DNA of 64,000 nucleotides from Polytrichum commune (taxonomy: Eukaryota > Streptophyta > Polytrichopsida > Polytrichales > Polytrichaceae), in NCBI GenBank assembly GCA_950295325.1, contig OX485804.1, forward strand, positions 47,058,001 through 47,122,000. The letters are read 5' to 3'. The position numbers and the translations under genes were made by a program. This document shows, one piece after another, positions 29,568 to 42,626 of this stretch. How positions within the stretch are numbered: the stretch's first letter is position 1; the number at the start of each line of letters is the position of its first letter. The notes below the pieces were generated by a model that saw only the letters and a program-made list of their open reading frames with translations, was not told the origin of the DNA and did no database searches.

Positions 29568-29978
29568 CACGGGGGGTGCACTTCATTGTCAAGTTGAACA
29601 CCACGTGCGATAAAACAAAATCTACTTTTTACATAAAGCATCACCAAAATGGTTCAAAAGTTTATGATTTTTTTTTCATGAGTAGATATACATAGTATCT
29701 ATTACATAGTAAAAATTGGTAACCAAATTTGATGATTTGTTTTTTTTTATAAAACATACCGTTTCTAACTAGAATGACGCAACATTGAACTAAAAAAATT
29801 ACTACAAAAAATGAAGATGACTAAAAATTTCAAAAAAATATACAAAAGATATTATCAATGGTTATGTGTATGTAGAAAAAATATCATAATTTTAAAAATT
29901 ATCTATGGCATGTAATATAGGGTAGCAAAATTTTATCGCACGTGGTTATGAAATGTAAGGGGGTGTGACCCCCCCGTG
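29568..29978. mobile_element. hAT-like MITE, CACGGGGGG family, with 8-bp TSD
   Basis: Starts CACGGGGGGTGCACTTC and ends GTGTGACCCCCCCGTG. The inverted similarity runs inward to CCACGTGCGATAAAA and TTTTATCGCACGTGG. It is flanked by perfect 8-bp direct repeats GAGTCTAA (29560-29567 and 29979-29986). 411 bp with no coding. Eight-base duplications are the hAT signature. Confidence 0.8.
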
Positions 29979-29986
29979 GAGTCTAA

Positions 29987-30758
29987 CTCCACCCATATTT
30001 CCAAGTATCAGCCTGAATGTATGGATAGAAAAAGAATATTCCTACTTTGTTCAAGGAGTCCATATAATATAATTGGCATATTTCAAGGTCACAGAACCAA
30101 CCCACATGGCTGAATAATGTTATGTTGGAGGCAATATAATGTGAGGTCCTTCCAATTCTTGTGACTCTGCCCAATTTGGATTTCATACAACCGATTCAAA
30201 GATGAAGCAATACCATATTTCACATTGGTAGCAACATTGGAGTCTCCTCTTTCCTTCTTTGGTCAACCTTGAAACTCCCAACTTGAAAATGTCAAGTGAT
30301 ATTAAATCAACAATATTGGTACAAATACCATAGAAAATAGGTAGTGCTTGTGACATGCGATCGATTCCTCCACTGCTTCTCACCTGCACATGCGGGTCTT
30401 TTTCAAGTCTCGTGCACTTTATGGCAGTTCTTGAGTCACACTCATATGTGCAAGAATGGTGGTTTAAAACTAACTTAATTGTTGACCCTTATCAAGCACG
30501 GAGTGTTAGATTAAAAACGCAAATTGAGAATCAAGAAATAGGCTGCATCGGTTTCCATGTATGCACTTCTATAAGATAGTGTTTTTTTCAAGGTTCTGAA
30601 CAAGCTGCAAACACATTCTTACACGTTCTTATTCAGGGTAACTTAATGGCGAAGTGGATTTGACAACATGCCTTAAAATTACAGATATTTATGTTATTGA
30701 GCGACTCACTCCATCAAATAAAGCAAAACAGAAAAGAGAGATTAAAGTTGAGTGGTTC
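29987..30758. other. 3' flank of the WAT1-related gene
   Basis: No separate gene recognised. The 3' untranslated region of the minus-strand transporter gene should lie at about 30.4-30.76 kb, but no polyadenylation signal stands out. Confidence 0.4.
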
Positions 30759-33700
30759 TCACCCAAGCAATGGCTCTTTAAGGCCATCGATCGAGGAATT
30801 TGTCGCACTTTGGTTGTCCAGGATTGGCCGCATTTTACCGGATGCTCTTTGACCCCAAGCTATGAGGAAGAGGCCCACAATAATAAGAATTGAACCTATA
30901 AAACTGGACAATGTTGAAAATTTTGATGAGCAACCAATCCAACTTGAGGATTGAGAGTTCAAATAGAAGACGACCCAACCATAATTGAGGGTACCAACCG
31001 TATGGATGTGATCCATAAATGGACATCAATTTCCTTTAGAAAGTTTTTGTCATCTACCCAGTGAAGTAAAGGCTGAAGGAGTTCTATTAGCATCCTCAGA
31101 GATTGTACATGAGACCTCTTGTTCAAAATGGAAAATATCCCTGGACAGATAAGTTGGCCAGAACCTTGCAACCTTCATTTTTTAAAGATGAATAGTGTGA
31201 GTATTATGTGAAAAGGGCTTGAGTCTTTGTGGATTAAAACCTGAATTAGCATACTATGAACTCCTTTGTTTCAACTGACAACTTAGAGAAGCAAGCATGT
31301 TTAGTGTAAGTAGAAACCTAGGTAAACTAGATTCGACCTTGAGGCATATAAAAACCAGCCGATTGTTTGTACTACAATTTTATCCTCGTCTAGGTAACCG
31401 GAATGCATAAGGACCGTGCTTAACATAAATTATTCAACTGTCGAGAATTCTAAATGCCCCAAAAGAAACCAAGTGAGATATTGAGAAGGAAGGCAGCCAT
31501 TTGTGCGTACTTACCTGCCCAAATAGAATGCCTCCTTGAGGAAAATGAAGGCAAAGATGGCAGTCGGGATGGCTTGAAATGGAGAATAACTTGCAGCCAA
31601 AACAGGGCCGGTCTTAGAAATCGACCAAGCAATTACTCCAACTGATAGACATGACACAACTGCTCCCTGTTGGGCCAACAAACATAGAAAAGCTAAGTTA
31701 AAAGAACCGAACCATGAAGATCATTTCATCACGAGTCCACCATGGCCAAAACTCAGTCCACAATGGGTCCTGAGGATAACATGAGTAGATGGGTCTTGAT
31801 TGGTAAACTTTTCCAACTAGCCCACTTCTCCTAGGATATGAAACACTTGATTTAAAGTACAAGATGGTTGACAAACCCAAATCGAGGCCACCTAGCCACT
31901 TTCCTAATAATATTCGGAGCTTTTATGAGCATCTTATTCATGATCGAAGTGAAGATTCTCGTGCTCATTAGATGATCATATAGGTCGTCTTAGTTATATG
32001 TTGACAATTAAGTCTAGAATGGTGATCATATTATGAGCATGTAGACCAATCTTTGTTAAACACATGTCTTTTTGGTATCCGTTCTTGGAGCCACACCTAA
32101 CCACATACCACTCAAATATAGATATCCAATTGAGATAAGTAACTGAATTGGACACATCTACCTTAGATTCATAGAGTGCGCCTTGAATTTCATATTACAC
32201 CCAGACAAAATCCGTGTCAAAATTGTATCCTGTTCTTGCTACGTGACTCACAGAGTTGTCATTCCCAACACCTTTGAGGAAGTGACCGTTCATTTTGTTT
32301 AAATACATGTCTTCAGGACATAACGTGTGTTGAATATGTTGGAGTCTTTGACACTTGGAACGTTTAATGCATATAGGCCCTTATGTAGTCTACGGTGGCA
32401 GGGGTCGTAGTCAAGAACTTACATCAAAAAGCACACGTGTGACAATGAGATTGGAATATGTGGTCACACTGTAATAACCATTCTAGGCGTGATAATTAAC
32501 ACATTTGGGAGGATCTAGGTAATTGTTTCAAGAGTAAGAGAAAGATTTCAATTTGACTTGTTTTAATTTTTGCATCTGAACTCCGATCTTCATGAAACTT
32601 GAAATGACAATTTTTTTGATTCACAGTTCTGAACCAGATGACACAGTTCCTGCTCCAAGATCTGACCAAGTGACAATTTATTGTTATCACCGAGAAGGCC
32701 CGTGCCATGAGGGAGTTGGAAGTGCCCATGGTGCAACGACGATGTAGCTTATGTTGGACAGGAATGGTCTGTTTGTGTAAGTGAAGACTCTGTTAATTAT
32801 GCTCTGTAGTCAATGAATGTGTCATATTAAATTTCCTTCAAAAATAAAACAAAATCACATTCAGAGACCCAAAAAATACTTCTCTGTGAAGGTCAAGGTA
32901 TGTGGCCCTTTTGTGGACACTTCCAGATCCACATACAATTTCTGGGCATGGGATTGGATCGGATCGAGAATTGTCTCCTCCAACTAGCAGTTTTCAATCA
33001 AATAGATTGTCCAGTTTCAGAATTGAAGTTTCAGAAGCTTAAATTATAGCAGGTCAAAGTAAGGATTCTGTTTCTCCCTAAGTCTTCACACATGCCCTCC
33101 CAGTTTCAACGTCATTATCGGACCTAGAATGGTGTGTGTATCTTGAGCACATAGTCCCATCTCATCGTGCTGCGTGCCTTTTGGTATCCGTTCTTATCTG
33201 CAAGCCTTGCCAAATATACGACTCAAATAAAGAACCACCACCTTCGCGTGAGCGATGTACCTTATGTCAAGTAGATGAGGGAGTCATTAAGCTTGAGTGG
33301 GTGTGGAGTGCAGACCAAGTTTAGACACAATTTGGAAGTCAAGCTTACAGCATATAGAATCGCCGCAACTTCGGTGAGGCCAGGAATGATCCAGTCGCTG
33401 GGATCTTTGATGAGGGCCGCCCCAGTGGTCATGAGCATGGCCTCGCCCATCGAGAACACGGATGCGGCGAGCGAGATTGGAGCTGGATGCTTCGCCAATG
33501 TCACCGACTGTGCATTCCATCAGATTACGTCAAACATCATCACACGTTCCCAAATGCAGTAAGGGTTTCAGACCTTGGACAACTGCCTAAATAACTATAG
33601 TTAACTAGATTTTTTTCAAGTAACATTTGAGGGAACAACTATAGTTAACTAGAAAATTTTCAAACAACTACAACTTGGGAGTTCCAAAATGTATAAGGAG

Positions 33701-36700
33701 CTAGCTGGCAAGTTCTTTCGTTTATGAATTGAAATTTGTTATAATAACTTCTTTAAGAGACCTTATGTTAGAATTGGTGCTTGTCACCCATGTTGGCCCA
33801 TCCCAAGAAGGAATAGAACCCACCGTTCCTTGCAACGGTTGAACCCATTATACTCTGAGTTACTTAAAGATAATGAGGTCGCGCTCATTGGGTGTTGATT
33901 GAGTGCGAGCCACAAATGGAATCAGGTCCCAAATTTAAATTTTTTGAATAAATCTTGAAAAAAGAAAGGATGTAGATGCTATGATCTGTCATGGTATTAC
34001 ATTGCAGGCTATGCCCAACTTTAGGTAACTAGATATAACTATAGTTAAGTAGATTTTTGGAAAACTGAAATTAAAAAAATTATAGTTAACTACAACTTTT
34101 GGTAGGTCAAATCACAAACAACTATAGTTACGAAAGGCAACTAGTTAACTACTAGTTGAATTTGTTGGTTAATTGTCCAAGGTCTGAAGGGTTTTGAAAA
34201 CAATGAAGGTGAAGTGGGCATGACACGGATACATTGCCCCCGCACCCACTCCTCCTTGCATGTTAAACATGCATAATTAGGGCCACTTTATACTTGGGGC
34301 TAGATTGAGGGTTGACCCAAACTCTCATAATTTGGGTCAATAAGATCGCTCGGTTTCATCAAATCTGTTCCAAGGGCTTTATAACAGGGGTCGGCTTGAT
34401 CACTCACTCATCCCATGTGGCGTCCTAGGTGGTACAATTTGGCGCCAAACCATAGGGTTGGCTTGAAGAAATTAGGATGAGCCTTTCCTTGGCCCGAACT
34501 TTGAACATGGGTTGGATTGGGTTCATCCGTTGGATAATGAACATCTCTACCGTTGGTCCATAAAAGGTTATTTCTCTTCACTACACTTTCCCCTCAAGAA
34601 CATCGGGACCTAAAACCGGGCCTCATCACTTTACATGTGAGAAGGTTGAGCCCGCAAAAGTTGATAAAGTTGGGCTGGATTGAGGGCTTAATTACACATG
34701 AATCAAGCTAGTGCTCAGGTCGGCCCCAAGCCGTGTATAAATTGGCCTTTTGTTCGAGACATTAAACATATCAAAATCCAGGTTGTAGCGATTTCCCTCA
34801 TAATTTCTCGAGTTCATATGAAAATCTTATTCATTATCCAAGTGGAGATTCTCTTTCTTTGTAGATGATCATGAGGCCCTCCAGCCCCTCCCCCACAATT
34901 GATATGTTGTTAATTATTTAACCTTAAAAAAGTAAACAAACTTGGAGCACAAAGTCCAATCTCTTTTAAACAATTTATTGGTCTTTGTTCTTAGATGCAC
35001 ATTGTTGTACATCACTCAAATGTGTTCATTTGTGATAAGTTACCTGATGTGGCACTTACCTTAGCAGGGAAGTATCAACATATGCCAACAATGATTGGAG
35101 ATGGGTTATAATAGAGGCGCCTATTCCTGATTAGGACCCCATTGCAAACTCTAGACATTGGTAATACGTTCAGATCAACTTTTGGCTTCCAAAAATATAT
35201 AGTAATTTGAATGCAAGGAATAAAATCACCAAAATTTTTGTAGACCTCCTAATTTCTATCTTCCTATACGAGAAAAATTGCACCATCTTATACTTCTACA
35301 GATCTGGTGCACAATCTCTTGAGTGATTAGTTATGGGCGCCTCTACTCTATTGTGTAGACTCTCCTCACACATGAAGAGGTGGCTCAACTATATTCTTTA
35401 GTGTGGCAGTGAAGGTCAACCATCCATAAACGACTAGGTCCATTTAGCCACTCACTAAGGTCATTTAATGCTGACATGGGTAAGATTTATAATTTTTAGG
35501 CAACCAGAGTTAAGGTTTGTGTGCTGGTAGCTTGTGATTGAATACCCTCATAAGAGTTTCGAACACTGTTATAGCCGAGCATTAGAACTTAGATGAGTGA
35601 TTGTGGGTTAACCTATAGATTGACTATCTCATGGGGTGGACTCTTCATTGGAATCCTAAATGACGTGAGTGGGTGACTATGAAATAAAACCCCTCTTTAT
35701 GAGAAAGTTATAGAGAATAATGAATGTAACGTATTAACAGTAGGCTAGAAAATAGACTCATGTATTTATATAAAGCTTTTCAATTTAATGCCATAAATGC
35801 CTCCATTACATACACAAAATATGAATAATGAAAGACATAGGCCTTTCTTACATATAAGATCCACTTTCACTTTCCAATGAGAAAGTCATTGTACATATTT
35901 TTCATGCATAGGATATAGCTCATAATAATCTAACCTTAAAACACATGAATTTTGGATGAAATAAGGTAAATTGGATGAAACTAGCACATCTTTTGTCAAA
36001 AAATTCTCAAAACCTTAGGGCCCCTTTTGTTCATTTACCTACACTTCATAATTATTAATAGCCTCTTAAAATGTACATACTATAAAAAGTAAACCTCTCC
36101 CTACTGTATAAGTCTATGTATGCTAATTAATGCCTCAAGTTATACCCTTTCCTAAACTCAAATTAGTTTGTACATGATATGAAGAGTCCACCCCTGGGGT
36201 CAACTATGTGTTACCATAACTTTATTTGCATTCTCTTTAGAATTTGTTTCTCTTCGCAAGAAGACTAATTCCCCACTATTATGCCCCCTTCCCACTTGAC
36301 TTTAGTTAAGACCCAAAGTATTTCCTAAAAACCGGGTAAAGCTCCCTCGGTTATAGCGGAGGCATCCGACTATCTCAATGCACCTACAAGAACTTGCTCC
36401 GGAGATTTTCAAGTAGGTTTTAGTTAAGTAGCTTTCACACATGTTCATGGTTTAATCTACCAAGCAATGCATGTTGGGTAGTTTTTGTCCCATCCCCAAA
36501 TGCCTTACTACTCACCTATCTTACCCTCGGTTTTTGTTAATGGAGCTCCTCGTGCCCTCATAGCTAAGACTAAAAAGCAACCAATCACAAGGGTGGGAGG
36601 CGACACTTTTAAAGTTCCTATATTCTTGCCTCATGTTTAGGTACCGAAAAGAGGGTCGGTGGTTGAGGCTTAAAACCTCCACTTTTAAGCCATGCCACAT

Positions 36701-39700
36701 CGTTTGCCACCTAGGCTCGGCACTAAAAAGAGCCGTATGTGTGAACCCTAAATAACTAAAACCGCTTTTAGACTAAAACTACTTCTAACTAATGTCAAGT
36801 GGGAATGCCCCATTACTCCTCTTAAACAAATGCGAACTCTCTTATCCCAATTGGTTATAGATGCCTCAACCTTAGTAGATTGTGAAGTTGTCCCATGATG
36901 GATGGCATTTTTCCATGGTCTAATTTATGAAAAATGCGTTTTTTTAAAGCTTTGGGCCTTTCACTAGATGTAAACCAAATGTGGACCAAGAGGAGTGATC
37001 ATCCACCAAAAAATGAATGTGTTGATTCTTTTAATATATGTCCAAAGAGGGTTGTTTTAGGATTTCTTTTTCATGTTTGACCTTCTCCCCTTCTTCTTCC
37101 CTTCTTTCCTCTTAACTACGATAAAATTTGGCAAAAAGGATAAATGATTAAAAATAAATAAAATGACATTTGTCTGCCATGGTTCCCTAACATTTGCAGC
37201 AAGTGAACCTCTTTTGCCTCTCTCACCACAAAATCCATTGGACCATGACATTCGACAATGCATGCTTGATAATAAGCCTTTTGAAGACCTCAAGATTTAT
37301 GGTCACTCTTATATTTGTTTTATTGATGTAAACCGATGTGGCCCTGGGATGAGTTCAAAGGCCGATCACATATTTTATAGGAGCAAGGGATGACTTCATG
37401 GTCCATGATGTAAACAACCCCTCATGGGTTGACCCATGCCACCTGGCGCTCACTAACTAATTAGGTTGGAATTTTTGCTTTAGGGTTTGACTCTTGCTGT
37501 GCTTACTCGGGGGGTTCACTCCCTCTTATATTTTGCATACACGTGCGTTCGGGACCTATTTATTGGGGGGGGGGGTTATTTACCTTGTAGAAAAGATTAT
37601 AAGGTGATGGCATTTTACATGTAAAAAACCTGAAAATATTATATGTGATGGTATTTTACATGTAAACATGTTTCACTATTTTAAAATCCCCTATTTTGCA
37701 TGTACATTTTTTGCAAAATTTATCTACAATGAATATATTGGACCCTATTTTTTTATCGCACGTTGTTCTACGATTTTCGCCAGTGTACCCCCCGAGTATG
37801 CTTACTAAAAGAATGAGTGAGGTAGACATGCTTAAATCGAGCACAACACCGGTAACTTATGAAACACCTACATTTGAGTGGTGGATCTAAGAATTGGCAC
37901 GAAAATAACATGTGTTTAAAAGAGATTGGACTATGCGCTCAAAATATGCTAACCATTCTAGGTTTGATAGTCAACAAGATTGAAGGGATCTATTTGACCA
38001 CGAGAAACTTCACATTGATAATGAATAAGACATTCATGTCAACTTTGAAAATTACAAGATAGATGACTCTGGACATGATTTGGATTTGCTAATCATCTTG
38101 CACTAATTGTATGTTTCATATCCAATGAGAAGTGGGTGCAGAGAGAAAATATCTACCTAAGGCATATCTACCTCACCCGCTCTAGAGAGATTCACCTTAG
38201 ATGGACATTTTTTTGGGTCCAAACTTAGGTTGGTTCGCCTTCCATAACAATACTGAGTGTCTAACTCTCATTTTGTGGACCCTCATAATGGAACATTGAG
38301 ATGCTTGAAAAGCTGCGCTAGGAGACTAAGATTTAGGCTGTGCTCTCAACATCTCACTCTTATATTCTAAGGACCCACGCCGCTCAGTAATGTTATGTCA
38401 CCTTTTGTGGATAACTCTACTATATTCTATTCCCACATATTACTCATATCATTACCCAATACATGTGTTGAGTTTTATATCTATATACATATATGGGAAT
38501 AGCAATTGCGAGGTCAAGGTGATAGGATGAACACTACACTGATTATCCCAATTATTGTGTATTACTATTCGGAGTAATACGATGCAATAACCTCGTACTC
38601 AAGAGTTTGATTTTTACTAACGAAAGTTCAATAGGTTGTTAGAACAAAAATGACTTTGCTTGGTAAAACATTACATTCTCAATAAAATAGCTATAACACT
38701 GTGTAACTTTGAATAGTAACACACACTAATTGGGATTATAACCAGAGTACAGTCTAACCTCCTTAATACGACACTCGTTTATACCACACCCCTCAATATT
38801 ACGACACATTTTTGCGCGACCACACTTTTTAGTTCAAAACTCCCTCTTTTATACGACTATGACACTTGATAACGTGACATTTAGAATCTCCGTTTTGTCA
38901 TATTAAAGAGGTAGTTAATGCTAAAAATTGCTTTCATCTATGTTATGTACATCTAAAATACATCTGTTTTCACTTGGGAACTACTTGGGAACTTCACTTA
39001 TCATTGAGAACTTAATGATAATTAGGGTTACTAGTGTACACTGGACATGGTTAGGGTGAGAGTGGCCTCCGGCCTAGTATGTTGCCTTGTACAAAGGTGA
39101 TATAATATCACCAATATCTTGATGCTAAATGTCATGCATCATTGTTCTCTAATTTGCTTATTACAGAACTCCTTATATTTCAGTGTTAATGAAGTGATTA
39201 GTTTTCAAAAGTTAGCAGGGAATTTAGATAAGATGACAGTTGCCAACTTGGGTAGGCAACACCATAGATCTTTGGACTCCTCGTTCAAGAGTTCTTGAGA
39301 ATAATTGTATTTGTTTGGAGTTATGAGTTATTACTTCATACCATCTACATTGCTTAAACTCGTTGCATACATATATACTAAGCTCACATTACGTATGTTT
39401 TCGTATTCCCTCAATAATACAACAACTTTTACGCCATTTGTCATATCAATGAGAAGACAACACCTCGATACCACGACTTTGTTTTGTTTTTGTTTTCCAA
39501 ACGTGTCATACTAGAGAGGGAGAACAGTAGTTAACTCACATACCTGAATGTTGATGAATGTTCCAAGGCACAAGGTATTGCCCACTAGACAGAGGGCCCC
39601 GAGCTTCCAAGGGTCGAGAATGAATCCCAACTTGTCTAGCATTCTTACTACAAGCAGCTGATCAAGAAACTCCCGTGGATGCTCTTCCAGCAGCAATGTT

Positions 39701-42626
39701 GAGGGCCCCGATTTGGGTGTCAATAAGGGTGGGCCTTTGTAGAAGGTCATGAGTATGGCCCCCGAAACACACGCTGCAAGTCCAATAATCTTAGCTTGCC
39801 CACACCGATGCTTGAATCCGACCAATTCCACCCTGCTCACACGATTTCCGTGCACTTAGTATCAATAATTTTCTTAAGGTAGAAATACCATAACCCGTGA
39901 AAATAAGGTGATTCACATTGAAGATCTGGTCTGACAATCATGAGATAGTTTTCCAAGATAGACGAGAAGGATTCATGAAGAATGCAAGTTGTTTCATATT
40001 TTTTTTGCCTTATACAAAAATTGCTACAATTTTTCAAAGTGGAAAGTTGTTCAAACCCCTACTCGTTCACTAGATTCTCCCTACACCGAACACGGTAATC
40101 CGCATTTCCATATAGAACATCGTCTAAATCGGTTATCTCATGAGTACATTAACACTTGACTCCCATTGGCTACATTAACTGTACACGCATTGAAGTTGCC
40201 GCCGAGCCATGATTGGTTTTAGAAATGGCACTTCACCATTATGACATCGGTCTAGTGCACGGCTACAAAGTGGTTAACGGGTTATGGTATTTCTACCTTA
40301 CTTATGGATTTCCTTGAGAGAGAGAGAGAGAGGACGCCAACTTAGGGTTGGTGTAGATGAGGGACGCTTCATCATTGATCTTAGTCGCAAGCTTAGGGAT
40401 TTCCTTCATAACTTTGTTTTATCCCTTTGCCACTTACCCTGGGCAGCAAAAGAATCCGGCCAAAATCTGGTGAATAAACATCATGTTGTGCTTCTTAAAA
40501 TCCGAGGGCCTTAGTGTTGTAGTGAGGTCTTCGTGAAACATGGTATCTCTTTTATTTAGAAAGGGTGAGGGAGAATGAGGCTTATTAATGTTATGTTGAA
40601 TTTCAACAAATAGTGTTGAACCATTTTGAGAAAAAACATGAAAAATCCTTATGCTCACTTTGTCTCCAACCAGATTTGCGATATTGCAATGGCAAGTTGG
40701 CACTTTGGTTTAATAAACCAACCCATAGACATGAAAGTGCCCCTATACACTGTGAGAAGTTGCTCACTTTGACATCAAACTGTGACAATGGCCACTGAAG
40801 TTAAAGTTTAACCCTTGTGTATAACCATTCAAAATTTTATTGTTAACACAATTGAAGAGAGCGATGTGACTATTTAAAGAATTATAGGCGAAGGTGTATT
40901 TGACTTCGTAATGAATCAAATCAACGCTAAAAAATTAAAAGTGGAGTTGGAATTGCCCATAATAGGGCCACATATGATATCTTATGTGCACATTTGCTGA
41001 CTTTTGTTCTATATCGGACGAGTGGAGTTAATTAGCTTCCCCAAACCTTTGGATGGTGCAAATGTTGACACTTACTTATAGTTGGCTGCAATGATAAGGG
41101 TGAACACTGGCACCAAGTTTTGCATAGCCGAAGCAAATGTCGCATTTGTAAGTACCAATCCACTGTAGAATAGGAACTGGTTCAAGTACACCCTGTCACT
41201 TGAAGCAAAAAATAATTAGAGACTGGATTCAGATATTTAGCAAAGATATCCTTACAGTCTTGTTTAAAACTTATGTTTTGGTAGGGGACTTTCATCCCAC
41301 TTTTGATGATTTATAATGTATAAGGATTGTTCAAAGTGGTATCAGATACCCCGATTTTGATGAATTGAAATAGAGATGTCTGAGTTTGGCCAAGAGATAG
41401 TCATATTTGCAGCATAGCTGTCAATGTAATACATGAAACTAAAAAAAATCAAGAAAAGTTGGCTTCATGACACACTTTCATAAAGATGTCAGATGAATAT
41501 ATTGTCATCTTGAAAGATGTGATTGTATCAACCTATGATCTGTCAATGTAATATGGAGAATTTGTGGTGTTCTATGGCAAGCAGCAGGGGTGGTAGAAAA
41601 TGTGTGACTTGTGAAGACATACTAGAGAGTTTATAAGGTGGGACTCTTGCAAGACTTTGAACGGTCACAATATTTCTTATAATATATCCTACAATGTTCA
41701 ACAAATATGTATGTCTCTGTTGCCATATGCCAGAAAATTGACTACTTTAATCAATATTGTTGTGCATAAAATTCGATAAAGTGAATTAATCTTCTCTAGC
41801 ATGCGTATACTGCTTGATTAGGGATGTGATTAGGTACCCAATAACACAGATGGAACTTGTTCACTCTCATGTCAATGTTAAGTACTTTTCAGAGAGTTAA
41901 GAGCATACCCAATAAACCCCATAAGAACGAATTTCTTGAGCGCAAGGATCGTGAGTGGTTTTCGCGTTTTACTGCAAAGAAAACAAAATGAATTTGGATA
42001 TTAAAAAATCACTACAAAATAAAAGAATCGTTTGTTTCTTGTAAGGTCCACTTGAGTCACAATGTATGGGGTGGTTTCTACTTCAACTAGTAGACACTAA
42101 AATGACAGATGTTACAATGAGATTGGGTTGTGTGCTCAAAACATAGACATCTTTCTAGGTTCAAGAGTTAACAAAATTTGTTAGCCTGGTCTACCTGATC
42201 TGTTTCACAGAATCTTCACTTTGACCTCTTATAACTGTTGCATATCAATTCCGTTTCTGAAATGTGAAATGACAATGTCCGTGAATCACAACTGCTAACC
42301 AGATTAGACCAATCCCGATCTGATCCAACAGCCAACATTGTAGGTGGCCGGGAGTTGGAAGTGCCGACAATACTAGGGCCACATACGTTAATAATAATGT
42401 ATGGATGGAAGAGTGCTTACTGTTCATAAAAGTATGCAAATGGAATGAGGATGCACAGCCCAAACGCGTTCCTGTAGACCGCGAAGGCGAGCTGGTGCAG
42501 TCCCGTAGAGAGGGCAATTTTTGCGAGTACATAGTAGCCCCCAGTGGCCACCTCAGTTAACAACAACAAAGCATGCACCCCTGCCCTCACTCCGTCTGGG
42601 GAACCCCCTGCGTACCTAAAACCCAT
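30759..42626 (-). CDS. WAT1-related (nodulin MtN21/EamA-like) transporter, seven exons
   Basis: Exons on the minus strand: 42626-42421, 41971-41909, 41192-41076, 39832-39544, 33507-33349, 31666-31515, 30903-30759 (TGA at 30761-30759). All junctions are GT-AG and phases agree (2, 2, 2, 0, 0, 2), giving 376 residues, the normal family length. Diagnostic blocks in order: GGYYVLAKIALSTGLHQLAF and VYRN in exon 1, NQFLFYSGLVLTNATFASAM in exon 3, IIGLAACVSGAILMTFYKGP in exon 4, HPAPISLAASVF in exon 5, GPVLAASYSPFQAIPTAIFA and FIFLKEAFYLG in exon 6, GSILIIVGLFLIAWGQ and a C-terminal LKEPLLG in exon 7. This is the ten-helix, two-EamA plant family of small-molecule exporters at tonoplast or plasma membrane; its substrate cannot be read from sequence. 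I chose MGFRY at 42626; MFYAW at 42644 is possible. Intron 4 is 6.0 kb and holds several MITEs. Confidence 0.88.
31790..32260 (+). repeat. Degenerate dispersed repeat in intron 5/6 region (family R1)
   Basis: TTTTCCAACTAGCCCAC...CAAGATGGTT...GAAGATTCTCGTGCTCATTA...GATCATATAG is matched in the same order at 59970-60540 and, less completely, at 34780-35070. The lower part overlaps exon 6 flanking intron DNA only. Family unknown; no ends defined. Confidence 0.5.
33567..34189. mobile_element. MITE with TTCAGACCTTGGACAA ends, in intron 4
   Basis: Perfect 16-bp terminal inverted repeats (33567-33582 and 34174-34189) and a 4-bp direct repeat GGGT outside them. The interior carries five to six copies of ACTATAGTTAACTAG-like palindromic sequence. 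623 bp, non-coding, 60 bp from the 3' splice site of intron 4. Confidence 0.7.
34780..35070 (+). repeat. Degenerate dispersed repeat R1, partial
   Basis: GAGTTCATATGAAAATCTT then GTGGAGATTCTC and GTAGATGATCAT align with 31.92 kb and 60.09 kb. It lies inside intron 4 of the transporter gene. Confidence 0.4.
35071..37505. other. Intron 4 interior, no internal gene seen
   Basis: The frames at 37057-37393 have no recognisable domain. Nothing structured was found beyond short homopolymer runs. Confidence 0.4.
37506..37796. mobile_element. hAT-like MITE, CACGGGGGG family, copy 2
   Basis: Starts CTCGGGGGGTTCACTC and ends GTGTACCCCCCGAG. It is flanked by TGTGCTTA and TATGCTTA, 7 of 8 bases matching. 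It shares TTTTATCGCACG near its right end with the copy at 29.6 kb. It lies in intron 4 of the transporter gene. Confidence 0.7.
37797..38747. other. Intron 4 interior between two MITEs
   Basis: No gene seen. 37920-37990 (GACTATGCGCTCAAAATATG...TTCTAGGTTTGATAGTC) resembles 42.12-42.18 kb, another degenerate dispersed repeat. Confidence 0.4.
38750..39527. mobile_element. Tc1/mariner-pogo-like non-autonomous element
   Basis: Left end TA|CAGTCTAACCTCCTTAATAC and right end (reverse complement) TA|CTGTTCTCCCTCTCTAG share a 25-bp imperfect terminal repeat ending at GACAC, with TA on both sides. The CAGT start, the CCTC..TAAT pattern and the TA duplication are those of plant Emigrant/Lemi-type pogo derivatives. 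The right end is 16 bp from the 5' splice site of exon 4. Its right third recurs inverted at 61.2-61.45 kb. Confidence 0.55.

Noticed and set aside
37541-37552. Another TACGAACG palindrome half-site (CGTGCGTTCG)
   Set aside because: It lies inside a CACGGGGGG-family MITE and lacks the left arm.
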